Shown here: piece by piece, positions 49,274 to 57,551 of the stretch | Position numbering within the stretch: the stretch's first letter is position 1 | Layout: each line of letters opens with the position of its first letter | Source: Limosilactobacillus gastricus DSM 16045 | GTDB lineage: Bacteria; Bacillota; Bacilli; Lactobacillales; Lactobacillaceae | DNA length: 59,612 bases | Assembly: GCF_001434365.1 (NCBI RefSeq) | Contig: NZ_AZFN01000014.1 | Span: forward strand, 1 to 59,612 | Direction of reading: 5' to 3' | The notes under the pieces: model-generated | Told to the model about the DNA's origin: nothing | The model's input: the letters and a program-made list of their open reading frames with translations, nothing else | Databases searched by the model: none | Translations under genes and position numbers: made by a program

Positions 49274-50650
49274 ATGGAAGATAATAAGCCCAAGCTAAGT
49301 CGGACGATGACGCCTGGTCAAATGGAAATGATTGCCATTGGGGGAACCATTGGGAGTGGTTTATTTATGGGAGCCACTTCAACCATTAAATGGACCGGTC
49401 CATCCGTTCTTTTAGCTTACGCTTTTGTTGGAATTATTTTATATGCAGTCATGCGGGCGTTAGGGGAAATGGTTTATCTTAATCCTGGTACTGGTTCCTT
49501 TGCCGATTATGGATCTAAATACATCAATCCCTTTGCGGGTTATCTCGTTAAGTGGAGTAATGTATTTCAATTTATTATTGTCGGGATTTCTGACATCATT
49601 GCCATGAGTGAATATTTAAATTACTGGTGGCCAAATTTACCGGATTGGCTTTCCGGCATTGTGATGATCATTATCTTGACTTTAGCTAACTTGGTTTCAG
49701 CCAAGGCTTATGGGCAATTAGAATCTTGGTTTGCCATGATTAAGGTCGCAACGATTATCGTGATGATTATTCTAGGACTATTAGTCATTACGATCGGGCT
49801 CGGTAACAATTGGCATCCGGTTGGAATCTCCAATCTTTGGTCCCACGGGGGATTCTTTACTGGTGGGTTGACCGGTTTCTTATTCTCCTTGTCAGTGATT
49901 GCTGGATCTTATCAAGGGGTGGAATTACTTGGCATTACCGCTGGGGAATCAGCTTCTCCCCAAAAAGCGATTGTTAAATCGGTCCGGTCCGTCATTTGGC
50001 GAATCTTAATTTTCTATATTGGAGCCATTTTCGTAATCGTTTCGATTTATCCGTGGAATCAATTAAGTAGTGTCGGCTCACCATTCGTGCAAACCTTTAC
50101 GAAAGTGGGAATCACTGGGGCTGCCGGTATTATCAATTTTGTCGTTTTGACGGCAGCCTTATCTGGAGCCAATTCCGGGATCTACAGTGCTAGTCGGATG
50201 CTCTTTAAATTGTCAGTTGATGGGGAAGTGCCGGCTTACTTTAAACGCTTGTCCAAGCGAATCGTCCCAAATGTCGCTATTATCACCATTGCCTTTTGGA
50301 TTTTCGCGGGTTTTATCGTCAACTACATTTTAACCGCAGTGAGCTCGGGGACGGCTAATCTGTTCGTGATGGTTTATAGTTCAAGTGTCTTGCCGGGGAT
50401 GGTGCCATGGTTCGTGATCTTATTATCGGAGCATAACTTCCGGAAACAGCATCCAGAGCGCTTGGTTGATCATCCTTTCCAGATGCCATTATTCCCTGGT
50501 TTAAATTATTTCGCCTTAATTTCCTTAACGGTAATTTTGATTTGTATGTTCTTTAACCCAGATACGCGCGTTTCGGTTTCCATTGGGGTGGTATTTGTAG
50601 TCATTATTTGGCTTGCCTACCGGGTTCATGTCTATCGGCAAAGTAAATAA
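49274..50650 (+). CDS. APC-superfamily amino acid permease (predicted Ser/Thr)
   Basis: A 458-residue amino acid:H+ symporter with 12 membrane helices. The family signature is MEMIAIGGTIGSGLFMGAT near residue 16, with GEMVYLNPGTGSFADY near 65 and GYQGVELLGITAGESASPQKA near 215. Sequence alone does not give the substrate; the Ser/Thr leader peptide upstream makes threonine and/or serine the best guess. Ends 10 bases before repeat copy B. A start at 49193 would lie inside the attenuator and is rejected. Confidence 0.85.
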   Translation: MEDNKPKLSRTMTPGQMEMIAIGGTIGSGLFMGATSTIKWTGPSVLLAYAFVGIILYAVMRALGEMVYLNPGTGSFADYGSKYINPFAGYLVKWSNVFQFIIVGISDIIAMSEYLNYWWPNLPDWLSGIVMIIILTLANLVSAKAYGQLESWFAMIKVATIIVMIILGLLVITIGLGNNWHPVGISNLWSHGGFFTGGLTGFLFSLSVIAGSYQGVELLGITAGESASPQKAIVKSVRSVIWRILIFYIGAIFVIVSIYPWNQLSSVGSPFVQTFTKVGITGAAGIINFVVLTAALSGANSGIYSASRMLFKLSVDGEVPAYFKRLSKRIVPNVAIITIAFWIFAGFIVNYILTAVSSGTANLFVMVYSSSVLPGMVPWFVILLSEHNFRKQHPERLVDHPFQMPLFPGLNYFALISLTVILICMFFNPDTRVSVSIGVVFVVIIWLAYRVHVYRQSK

Positions 50651-50660
50651 AAACATAGAA

Positions 50661-50841
50661 GCTGGGAAAAAAGCATTAAGGCGCCCCATCGGGCTAACCG
50701 AGAACGAATATTGGTTCGAACGGACCGACGTGAGTTCGAAGTTAGACTCGTGGGGCGCGTTTTTTGACCGCAATTACAAGTGTGATCAAACGAAAGGGGG
50801 GTGGGAAGAAATGCCAATTAGCATTTCTTCCCACCCTCCTG
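50661..50841 (+). repeat. Structured intergenic repeat, copy B
   Basis: Same architecture as copies A and C: GCTGGGAAAAAAGCA, GCGCCCCA, GAACGAATATTGGT, TTCGAAC...GTTCGAA, GTTAGACTC, TGGGGCGC, GTTTTTTGA, then a terminal hairpin with arms GGGTGGGAAGAAATG and CATTTCTTCCCACCC. It begins 10 bases after the permease stop and lies between converging genes (permease and TetR). Confidence 0.85.
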
Positions 50842-50884
50842 CTACATTTTATGGTCAATTACTAACTGGATAAATTGTTTTAAA

Positions 50885-51418
50885 TTACTGGTAGTAAAAG
50901 TCTGGATCTTGATATTTTAAATCAAAGCGACCATTATCAGTCATACCTAAACTAATCCAGATTAAGTTATTGGCGACCCATTCGATTTGTTCGTGGTCTT
51001 TAAAGTAAGCTTTATCCTGATAGTGTTCACACGTTTCGATAATAAAGGCCTTAAATTGGTTGATCAGATCAAGAGTTGCAATTGCCAGATCACAATTAGG
51101 GTCTTTCGTATCATCATATAAGACTAGAATATCTTGATGGGAGGTTGAAAATTCAATATAGTACTTAGCGATATTCAACAGGTCCGTCATGAGATCTTCG
51201 GAATAGAGACTTGCTTGTTTGAATTTTAGAAAATCGTCGCGTCCCTCCTGAACAGTGGTTAACATTAAGGCCTTTTTGTCCTTAAAGTAACGAAAGAGAG
51301 TCACTTCACTGACGCCCGCTAATTCAGCGATCTTAGCTGTGGTAGCACCTTTGATACCGTGATGGACAGCGAGGTGGCGATAGGCGTTTAGAATTTTTTG
51401 TCGCGTTGCTTCTACCAT
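50885..51418 (-). CDS. TetR-family transcriptional regulator
   Basis: A 177-residue TetR regulator. The DNA-binding region is TRQKILNAYRHLAVHHGIKGATTAKIAELAGVSEVTLFRYFKDKK, across residues 4-48. AGGAG with 8-base spacing chooses ATG 51418; a longer frame begins upstream of the first operator-like site. Two copies of a TTATC-N2-TCGAT-type site lie upstream, suggesting autoregulation and control of a promoter toward the AbrB-like gene. Confidence 0.83.
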   Translation of the reverse strand: MVEATRQKILNAYRHLAVHHGIKGATTAKIAELAGVSEVTLFRYFKDKKALMLTTVQEGRDDFLKFKQASLYSEDLMTDLLNIAKYYIEFSTSHQDILVLYDDTKDPNCDLAIATLDLINQFKAFIIETCEHYQDKAYFKDHEQIEWVANNLIWISLGMTDNGRFDLKYQDPDFYYQ

Positions 51419-51443
51419 AGAAATTTCTCCTTTCAAAAAACTT

Positions 51444-51567
51444 TTATCGGTCGATGAATTAAATTTAAATTTATCGTTATTAATCAAGATATGTCATTTT
51501 ATTTACATCTCATATATCTCTATTGTAAAGGCGTAAATCAACTTAAAATTAGTTTATCAATCGATAA
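51444..51567. promoter_or_regulatory. Pair of TTATC-N2-TCGAT sites between TetR and AbrB-like genes
   Basis: TTATCGGTCGATGAA (51444-51458) is next to the tetR start, and TTATCAATCGATAA (51554-51567) is 100 bases further on. They share TTATC..TCGAT.A. Probable TetR operators (inference). The rest of the 51419-51747 spacer is A+T-rich with no other recognised element. Confidence 0.5.
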
Positions 51568-51747
51568 GATATGTGAAACAGTTGCTATAAAATGGCAAAA
51601 TATTTAGCATAAATTTGAGTAATTTACCAAAATATATTTGAAATTATCAAAGGTTGATGGTACTATTATTTCACGGTGTTAGTAAGCACTAACATTATGC
51701 GATGGTGATATTTTACGTTATATTAATAAAGAAGAAGGTGATAACGA

Positions 51748-51942
51748 ATGTCAGTTAAATTACGCCAAGTTGGAACTTCAAAGGTTTTGACAGTTCCATC
51801 TCAGATTCGCACAGATGCAACCGAATATAGTGTTTTTGTTTCCGCTGATGGGGCCATTGTTTATATTCCACAACAAGAAACCGATGCTAACACTCAAGAA
51901 ATCGCGAAAAAGCATGGTGTGCTTTCCTCATATCAATTTTAA
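51748..51942 (+). CDS. AbrB/MazE-like small protein, copy 2
   Basis: A 64-residue paralogue of the protein at 39105-39290: MSVKLRQVGTSKVLTVPSQI, then TEYSVFVSADGAIVYIPQQE. The N-terminal 50 residues are clearly homologous; the tails differ. AGAAGGTG site. No toxin gene follows; a terminator at 52002 ends the transcript. It might act as a transcription regulator rather than as an antitoxin. Confidence 0.75.
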   Translation: MSVKLRQVGTSKVLTVPSQIRTDATEYSVFVSADGAIVYIPQQETDANTQEIAKKHGVLSSYQF

Positions 51943-52001
51943 AATTGATAGAGGCTTAAAGCAAAACCAAATTTAAAAATTAAAATAACAATTTATAGAC
52001 A

Positions 52002-52042
52002 GCGCTAGTTTTGATGATTAACCAAAACTGGTGCTTTTCTTT
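52002..52042 (+). terminator. Terminator after AbrB-like copy 2
   Basis: GCGCTAGTTTTG pairs with CAAAACTGGTGC (two wobble pairs), followed by TTTTCTTTT. Confidence 0.75.
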
Positions 52043-52174
52043 TAGATTCTTAATGATAATTTTTGTGATAATTACTTACCTTAAGTTAGGTCATAGGTTA
52101 GGCAAATTTGAACAACGAACTATTAAACCTACATTTAATAATCTGAAGCTTTCGGCAGTAATATGAGAAGCATC

Positions 52175-52203
52175 TTGGTGCAAAGCTTGAAAAATTATAT
52201 AAT
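52175..52203 (+). promoter_or_regulatory. Promoter of the nuclease gene
   Basis: TTGGTG, a 17-base spacer and TATAAT, 31 bases before the ATG. The rest of the 52043-52174 spacer holds nothing I recognise. Confidence 0.6.
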
Positions 52204-52234
52204 TACGGTAGCAAAATAATTGGGGGAAATGCAA

Positions 52235-53077
52235 ATGAGTCGTAAGAAACGATCAAAAGGGTTATTCAAATGGGTGGTGACGCTTTTCGCCCTTTTAGGG
52301 ATTTTTGTAGGGACGCAATCGTCACTTAGTCCGAATTTGGAACAAGTCTGGTCGAATTTAATCACCAGGGTTAGTGGGACCGTCGATGGGGAAGCTTCAT
52401 CATTAATCACCCCCAGTGAAGGTCAAGCCCGTTCTGTTCTGACAGAAAATATAAAGCAACAATTAGGAGACCAAATTACTTGGAATGGTCATGGCGCCTT
52501 TATTATTAATCATAACCAGACGAATTTAAATGCAAGTGTTGCTAGCGCTCCCTATGCCGTTAATCGTTATGATAGTGCCGGGCGTCCTTGGCAAGGGGAT
52601 GCCTGGTTAAATCGGACGACCCGCCAGTATCGGAATCGACAACAGACCGGTAATGGCGCAACTAATTGGCGGCCAGCAGGCTTTTTGCAGGCAACGAATC
52701 TAACCGATGGTCCGAGTCATGCCTATGATCGTGGACACCTGCTTGGCTACGCTTTAGTCGGCGGTTTGTCTAATTTTGATGCCTCCGAATCAAATCCTGC
52801 CAATATTGCGACACAAACTGCTTGGGCCAATGAAGCCCGTGCTAAAACCTCGACTGGGCAAAATTATTATGAGGGTCTGGTCCGTCAAGCTCTAGATCGC
52901 AATAAGCAGGTTCGCTACCGGGTGACCGATCTCTATGACGGTGATAATATTGTGCCGTCTGGCGCCCATATTGAAGCAAAATCCAGTGATGGTTCACTTG
53001 AATTTAACGTTTTTGTACCAAATGTCCAGAACAATATTACTATTAACTACGCCACAGGAGCTGTAACGAAAAACTAA
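52235..53077 (+). CDS. DNA/RNA non-specific endonuclease (secreted or membrane-anchored)
   Basis: A 280-residue beta-beta-alpha-metal nuclease of the EndA/NucA-like family. The N-terminal hydrophobic segment at about residues 11-27 is a signal or anchor. The active-site motif is AYDRGHLLGYALVGG near residue 166 (DRGH with the general-base His), followed by NPANIATQT with the metal-binding Asn. GGGGGA gives 7-base spacing to ATG 52235. EndA relatives degrade extracellular DNA or take part in competence. Monocistronic. Confidence 0.85.
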   Translation: MSRKKRSKGLFKWVVTLFALLGIFVGTQSSLSPNLEQVWSNLITRVSGTVDGEASSLITPSEGQARSVLTENIKQQLGDQITWNGHGAFIINHNQTNLNASVASAPYAVNRYDSAGRPWQGDAWLNRTTRQYRNRQQTGNGATNWRPAGFLQATNLTDGPSHAYDRGHLLGYALVGGLSNFDASESNPANIATQTAWANEARAKTSTGQNYYEGLVRQALDRNKQVRYRVTDLYDGDNIVPSGAHIEAKSSDGSLEFNVFVPNVQNNITINYATGAVTKN

Positions 53078-53078
53078 T

Positions 53079-53116
53079 AAAAGGCGGATGACCAATAAAA
53101 GTCGTCCGCCTTTTAA
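53079..53116 (+). terminator. Terminator after the nuclease gene
   Basis: AAAAGGCGGATGAC and GTCGTCCGCCTTTT form a stem around CAATAAAA. A T tract follows, and an A tract on the other side allows bidirectional use. Confidence 0.85.
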
Positions 53117-53124
53117 GTATTGTT

Positions 53125-53964
53125 TTAGTCATTAGGAACAAAAGTTGTTTCGTCTTGGAAATCAATTAAGATTTGCATATCTGCAGCATTAATAGTGAAA
53201 TCAAGTTGCTTATTATGTTCCATAAATTCCTTATGAGTGGATTTAGGTAGTGGCAAAATATCACGTTGAACGAGATACTTAATGCATAACTGTGGAACCG
53301 TCACTTGATATTTATTTGCCATATCCACGAGACGGTGGTCCTTAATAAGTTGACCAGTAGCGATTGGTGAATAACCCATTAGCTGAAGGCCATTCTTTTG
53401 GCAAAATGTTAGAATCTCTTCGTCAACGTTACCAATATGAGTTTTGATTTGTTCTGCCACCGGCTTGATCTCGCTATGATTAATGATGTTTTCCATGTCC
53501 GGGATGGTAAAGTTAGACACTCCTAAGGACCGGATTTTACCTGCATGGTAAGCTTCTTCCATGGCCTTCCAGACTTGGAGATTTTCTTCAAAATAATCTT
53601 TTGGACTATTATGGAAGAGTTCTTTCCATGGTTTTGGTGCATGGATAAGCATTAAATCAATGTAATCCAGTCCCAGACGTTCGAGGGATTCATTAATCGC
53701 CTCGACAGCTCCTTCATAACTTTTGACATCTGGAGCAATCTTGGTGACCACAAATAATTCTTCACGATCAACTTGACTGTTTTTGATGCCTTCACCAACC
53801 CCAGTTTCGTTTTCATACTGGGCGGCGGTATCAATTAAACGGTAACCAACATTAATTGCGGTTTCGACTGCCTTAGCAGCAGCTTCATTTGGAATTTGCC
53901 AAGTACCAAAAGCAATCTTTGGAATCGTTAGACCATTTGATAAAGTATAAGTTTCGTTTTGCAT
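53125..53964 (-). CDS. Aldo/keto reductase
   Basis: A 279-residue AKR: Asp/Tyr in LIDTAAQYENETGVGEG near residue 44, Lys in VVTKIAPD near 75, His in LMLIHAPKP near 105 and LPLPKSTHKEFMEHNKQLDF near 235. It is divergent from a MerR regulator with a 13-base palindrome between them, so it is probably the regulator's target. Likely role: reduction of reactive aldehydes (inference). Confidence 0.85.
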   Translation of the reverse strand: MQNETYTLSNGLTIPKIAFGTWQIPNEAAAKAVETAINVGYRLIDTAAQYENETGVGEGIKNSQVDREELFVVTKIAPDVKSYEGAVEAINESLERLGLDYIDLMLIHAPKPWKELFHNSPKDYFEENLQVWKAMEEAYHAGKIRSLGVSNFTIPDMENIINHSEIKPVAEQIKTHIGNVDEEILTFCQKNGLQLMGYSPIATGQLIKDHRLVDMANKYQVTVPQLCIKYLVQRDILPLPKSTHKEFMEHNKQLDFTINAADMQILIDFQDETTFVPND

Positions 53965-54019
53965 GTTATTTCTCCTTTGTAGTTGACAATTTATATTTGA
54001 TGTATTTATTATATTTCTT

Positions 54020-54032
54020 GAGAGTAACTCTC
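54020..54032. promoter_or_regulatory. MerR operator palindrome
   Basis: GAGAGTAACTCTC is a perfect inverted repeat with one central base, in the divergent promoter region between the AKR and MerR genes. Confidence 0.65.
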
Positions 54033-54068
54033 AGTCAACGGATTTTGTAAAAAAATTGGAGAAAAATT

Positions 54069-54518
54069 ATGAGTGAGAAAACATATACCATTAAACAAGT
54101 GGCTGAATTAGTGAATGAATCTGATCATACGATTCGTTTTTACTGTAAGGAAGGGTTATTTCCATTTGCTAAACGGGATCGGAATAATGTTAGACGTTTT
54201 ACGGAAAGTGACCTGGAAGGGGTCGAAATTGTCCTTTGTCTTCGGGACACCGGGATGCCACTAGCTGATGTACGTCACTATATGGAATTATGTACTCAGG
54301 GAGCATCAACCTTAGAAGAACGTCTTCAGATCATTCGGGACCAGGAAACTCGAGCTCGCGAGGAATTAGAAGTGTACAAGCAAAAAATCGCCCATCTTGA
54401 AGAAAAGGAATCCTACTATGTGCAAGCAATTGAAGATCAAAATGGGGAAGATAAGTGTAATCCGTTAATGAATGTAGAGATGAATGAATCTACTGGCGAA
54501 TTTACTGAAATCCACTAA
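54069..54518 (+). CDS. MerR-family regulator
   Basis: A 149-residue MerR protein: winged helix YTIKQVAELVNESDHTIRFYCKEGLFPF spanning residues 6-33, and a coiled coil at about 85-120 (EELEVYKQKIAHLEEKE). Its tail contains one cysteine (DKCNPL). It is divergent from an AKR gene, repeating the MerR/AKR association at 19064-20462. Some MerR proteins of this type respond to aldehydes or other electrophiles. Confidence 0.85.
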   Translation: MSEKTYTIKQVAELVNESDHTIRFYCKEGLFPFAKRDRNNVRRFTESDLEGVEIVLCLRDTGMPLADVRHYMELCTQGASTLEERLQIIRDQETRAREELEVYKQKIAHLEEKESYYVQAIEDQNGEDKCNPLMNVEMNESTGEFTEIH

Positions 54519-54533
54519 AAGATAATTTGGAAA

Positions 54534-54566
54534 GCGATTAGTCCTTAATGGGGCTAGTCGTTTTTT
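54534..54566 (+). terminator. Terminator after merR
   Basis: GCGATTAGTCC pairs with GGGCTAGTCGT (wobbles), followed by TTTTTT. Confidence 0.75.
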
Positions 54567-54704
54567 AAATCATGAACAACGATCAGCGATAGTAGCTAAA
54601 AAATTCGATCACAAACAACTTGCTTGATTTTTACTTTTGCCTTGCAAAACAAAGTTAGATCATTGAAAATAGAAATTAAATGACAACTATAGAAAGGGAT
54701 CATA

Positions 54705-56993
54705 ATGGCAAAACTGAATCATATAAATGTTTTATTAAACAATCAACCGCAAACCATGGCGATTGAAGAAATTTTTGATCCAATTGCATATCCACAATTA
54801 CAAGCCGTCACAGGCAAAGTCAGTGCAGACTTTGCTAACCAATACTTAGCTGACTATATAAAAGTTGATTTAGTCTTGGGTAGCCTCCCGAGTGCAACTA
54901 ATTTTTCAGCGAATGAAACCTTAACAAAAGATGCCTTACTCACGGCTTTGTTAACAGTGGCCAATAAGGACGCCGCTAAACTATTCCAGGCCTTGAGTTC
55001 GACGGTGCAATTAAATGCCTTAGCAGGGATCTTCCGGGTACTTATTTCACCCACCCAAGCAATCTATTCCCGTTTTTATTTGATGTATAATCCTTCCACC
55101 GATCAAAAGCGGGTTGTTTTAGGATCATTTGACCTGACAGAAGCGGCTTTTGATCCGGCCTATAATCGCTTTGAAGAGGTGATGGTCTTTGATAGTGAAG
55201 AGCTTTTTGATCAATTATCAGCGCACTTCACGAAGGACTTATTACCAACGACCAAAGCTTATTTTACCGATGAATTATTAGCCGCTGCCGAAGCTCAACT
55301 CAAGGCTTTGAAACAAGATCAAGATGCCCAAGGGCAAAAGGTTGTTATTTTCTCAAATGAAGAAACTGACCAGATTGTTCAAGCTGAGCTAACGAATTTA
55401 TTAGTAAAAAATGTCCAAAAACAAATCGATGCTGATTTGATTTCGGCCGATACGCCCTTAGCTATGCGAAATGTGACCATGGATCGGACGCGGGAACGCG
55501 AAGCTGAAGAACGGTTGATTCAACAGCGGGATATGATGTTGCAACTGGAAAAAGAAGCAGTTTCACCACGGGCGGAACAACCAAGTTTGCGGTCGGCAGA
55601 TCAAGTTGCCAAAAAGGTCAAAGCGGCTTTAGCTGAAGCGATTTCACCTGAGGACTTAGCAGTCGAGAAGAAATATACGACCTTTTTATATGATCGACCA
55701 ATTGAGCGTAACGTTGCCAAAAACATCACAGGTCTTTATATTCCAAGTGATACCGGCCAGTACCCAATTCCGTTTGGTAAATTGGCCACGGTTGAGCAAA
55801 TTAAAAGTGGATTGCAACAAATTGATGCCGTCATGAATGGTTACCAACAATACGTCGTGGATTACGATGATAATTATGGAAAACGGTTCTTTGAAGCGAT
55901 TCTTTATGGGTTTACGGCTCCGTTTATGTGGGAAATTCGGACCAAGGCGAGTCTAAATCCCGAAGACGGGAATGATGTTCCAAACTTCTTGATTTTAGGG
56001 GCTACGGCTGGTTCTGGGAAGTCAACCTTATTGCGGATTATTAATCAGTTGACTTGGGGGAATGAAAACTCGATGATCGACTTTGGGACCATTTATCCCA
56101 ATGAAACGCCCCAACGTAAAGCTAAAACTGTGCAAGCCTTAGAATCATACATGAAACAAGGCTCAACTTATCCAGTTTTAGTTGATGAAATTGAACCATA
56201 CTTCTTCCAACAACCACAGTATAGTCGACATTTAGTGGTCGATACCATGAATGAGTTGGTCAACAGCCCTAAGGCGATTGCGACTTTAATTGGGACCACA
56301 AACTATAATGGTAGTTTTTCGATGGTGCGGGAAACAGCCCGGCGAACTTATTACATTCAGTTGGATAAGGTCATTAATGATGAACGGAAGGAAGAAGCCA
56401 CGCAATACATTTTTGATGTACGGCAAAGTTTAAATAATACACTCTTTAAAGATTTCGTGGTTCGGATGGCCCATCGGTTAGCTGATGATGATACTAATTG
56501 GCGGACCTTCGATGCCACGAATGGGCAATTAGACTTCCTCGCAATCACCCGCGACATCTTTAAAGAATATTACCGGATGGCTAAGATGTCGGTACCAGCT
56601 TACGTGAGCGATGGTCTATGTGACGACTTTAGGGAAAGCTCGCGGAATAAGTGGGCGAAGTTATACCTAACGCAAATGGATGACTTTGTTTTCAGGAGTG
56701 AAAATAATAGCTTGGTCTTTGATATCACCAAATTGAATTCCTTTAACGGCTTTTCAAATGAATCGGCGGAAGAATACCGGAATTCCTTGCCAATTGAAAT
56801 TTGTGTTGATGGGATCAATGGTAAATCTGGCAAGTTCCTTGAAATGAAGGCGGATGATTTCTTCAACTGGATTAGCATTAAGCCCGAACTAACTGCTATA
56901 ACGCATGAAAATGGGACCACTAAAGTAACGACCAAGGTGGCCGATGAAAAACCGAAGAAGAAAAAAGGTTTTTGGGCCCGTCTATTCGGCTAG
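54705..56993 (+). CDS. Degenerate phospholipase-D-like domain fused to AAA-type ATPase
   Basis: A 762-residue protein. Residues about 1-170 match the HKD-type nuclease/PLD fold in layout (RFYLMYNPSTDQKRVVLGSF near 124, then FEEVMVFDSEELF), but the catalytic H-x-K position reads YSRFY, so the His and Lys appear lost. Residues about 200-310 form a long charged helical linker. The C-terminal half is a P-loop ATPase: Walker A LGATAGSGKST near 432, Walker B VLVDEIEPYF near 491 and a sensor-like LIGTTN near 528. It ends in a basic tail, PKKKKGFWARLFG. Monocistronic, with its own terminator. Related proteins occur in other Firmicutes; I know no function. Candidate DNA-processing or defence protein. 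Confidence 0.7.
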   Translation: MAKLNHINVLLNNQPQTMAIEEIFDPIAYPQLQAVTGKVSADFANQYLADYIKVDLVLGSLPSATNFSANETLTKDALLTALLTVANKDAAKLFQALSSTVQLNALAGIFRVLISPTQAIYSRFYLMYNPSTDQKRVVLGSFDLTEAAFDPAYNRFEEVMVFDSEELFDQLSAHFTKDLLPTTKAYFTDELLAAAEAQLKALKQDQDAQGQKVVIFSNEETDQIVQAELTNLLVKNVQKQIDADLISADTPLAMRNVTMDRTREREAEERLIQQRDMMLQLEKEAVSPRAEQPSLRSADQVAKKVKAALAEAISPEDLAVEKKYTTFLYDRPIERNVAKNITGLYIPSDTGQYPIPFGKLATVEQIKSGLQQIDAVMNGYQQYVVDYDDNYGKRFFEAILYGFTAPFMWEIRTKASLNPEDGNDVPNFLILGATAGSGKSTLLRIINQLTWGNENSMIDFGTIYPNETPQRKAKTVQALESYMKQGSTYPVLVDEIEPYFFQQPQYSRHLVVDTMNELVNSPKAIATLIGTTNYNGSFSMVRETARRTYYIQLDKVINDERKEEATQYIFDVRQSLNNTLFKDFVVRMAHRLADDDTNWRTFDATNGQLDFLAITRDIFKEYYRMAKMSVPAYVSDGLCDDFRESSRNKWAKLYLTQMDDFVFRSENNSLVFDITKLNSFNGFSNESAEEYRNSLPIEICVDGINGKSGKFLEMKADDFFNWISIKPELTAITHENGTTKVTTKVADEKPKKKKGFWARLFG

Positions 56994-57012
56994 ATTAAGT
57001 AAATAACTTCAT

Positions 57013-57056
57013 AAATCAGGTGTAGAACGCTTAGAAAGTTTTGCACCTGATTTTTT
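57013..57056 (+). terminator. Terminator after the PLD/ATPase gene
   Basis: AAATCAGGTG and CACCTGATTT are perfect arms with an interior partial stem, followed by TTTTTT. Confidence 0.85.
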
Positions 57057-57131
57057 AATTCATCGAAGTTCACAATTTTAATTCATAAATCTATTTTATA
57101 ATAATTCTAAACTAGAAAGGAGGCTCTGGCC

Positions 57132-57551
57132 ATGTATAAAAAGTTCATTGCACTCATCTTATCGCTTGCTGTGGCAGGAGCCATTATTGTCGATGGCTAC
57201 CTATTATTTTTCAAGAAACAAACTACAAATACCAAAGTATCGACTAGTGCTTCAGCTAATTCCACTATGAAAGATGGTACTTATACTGGAGCGGCAACGT
57301 CTACTGCTTGGGGAGATGTCCAAGTAAAAATGACGGTGGCAAATGGTAAAATCACCTCAATTACGGTTTTAAAACATCCGACAGAAGGAAAGTCAGTCCA
57401 AATTAATGCCGAAGCCTTACCAATTTACAAAAAAGAAGCAATAGCTGCCCAAAGTGCCAAGATTCAACAAGTTTCAGGTGCGACCGAAACATATAAAGGG
57501 TTTACAGGTTCTTTGCAAAGCGCCATTACCCAAGCGGAGGAAGCATCATGA
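57132..57551 (+). CDS. Membrane-anchored FMN-binding domain protein
   Basis: A 139-residue protein with an N-terminal membrane anchor (residues about 5-27), a Ser/Thr-rich linker (30-46) and an FMN_bind domain. The covalent flavinylation site is SGAT at residues 115-118, where Thr118 would carry FMN through a phosphoester bond. Without a lipobox it should be a tethered extracytoplasmic electron carrier. AAAGGAGG site. Overlaps apbE by 4 bases. Confidence 0.88.
   Translation: MYKKFIALILSLAVAGAIIVDGYLLFFKKQTTNTKVSTSASANSTMKDGTYTGAATSTAWGDVQVKMTVANGKITSITVLKHPTEGKSVQINAEALPIYKKEAIAAQSAKIQQVSGATETYKGFTGSLQSAITQAEEAS

Noticed and set aside
50525-50873. ORFs of 61-86 codons across repeat copy B
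   Set aside because: Reading frames cross the structured repeat on both strands and are not preserved in copies A and C, so the repeat is not coding.
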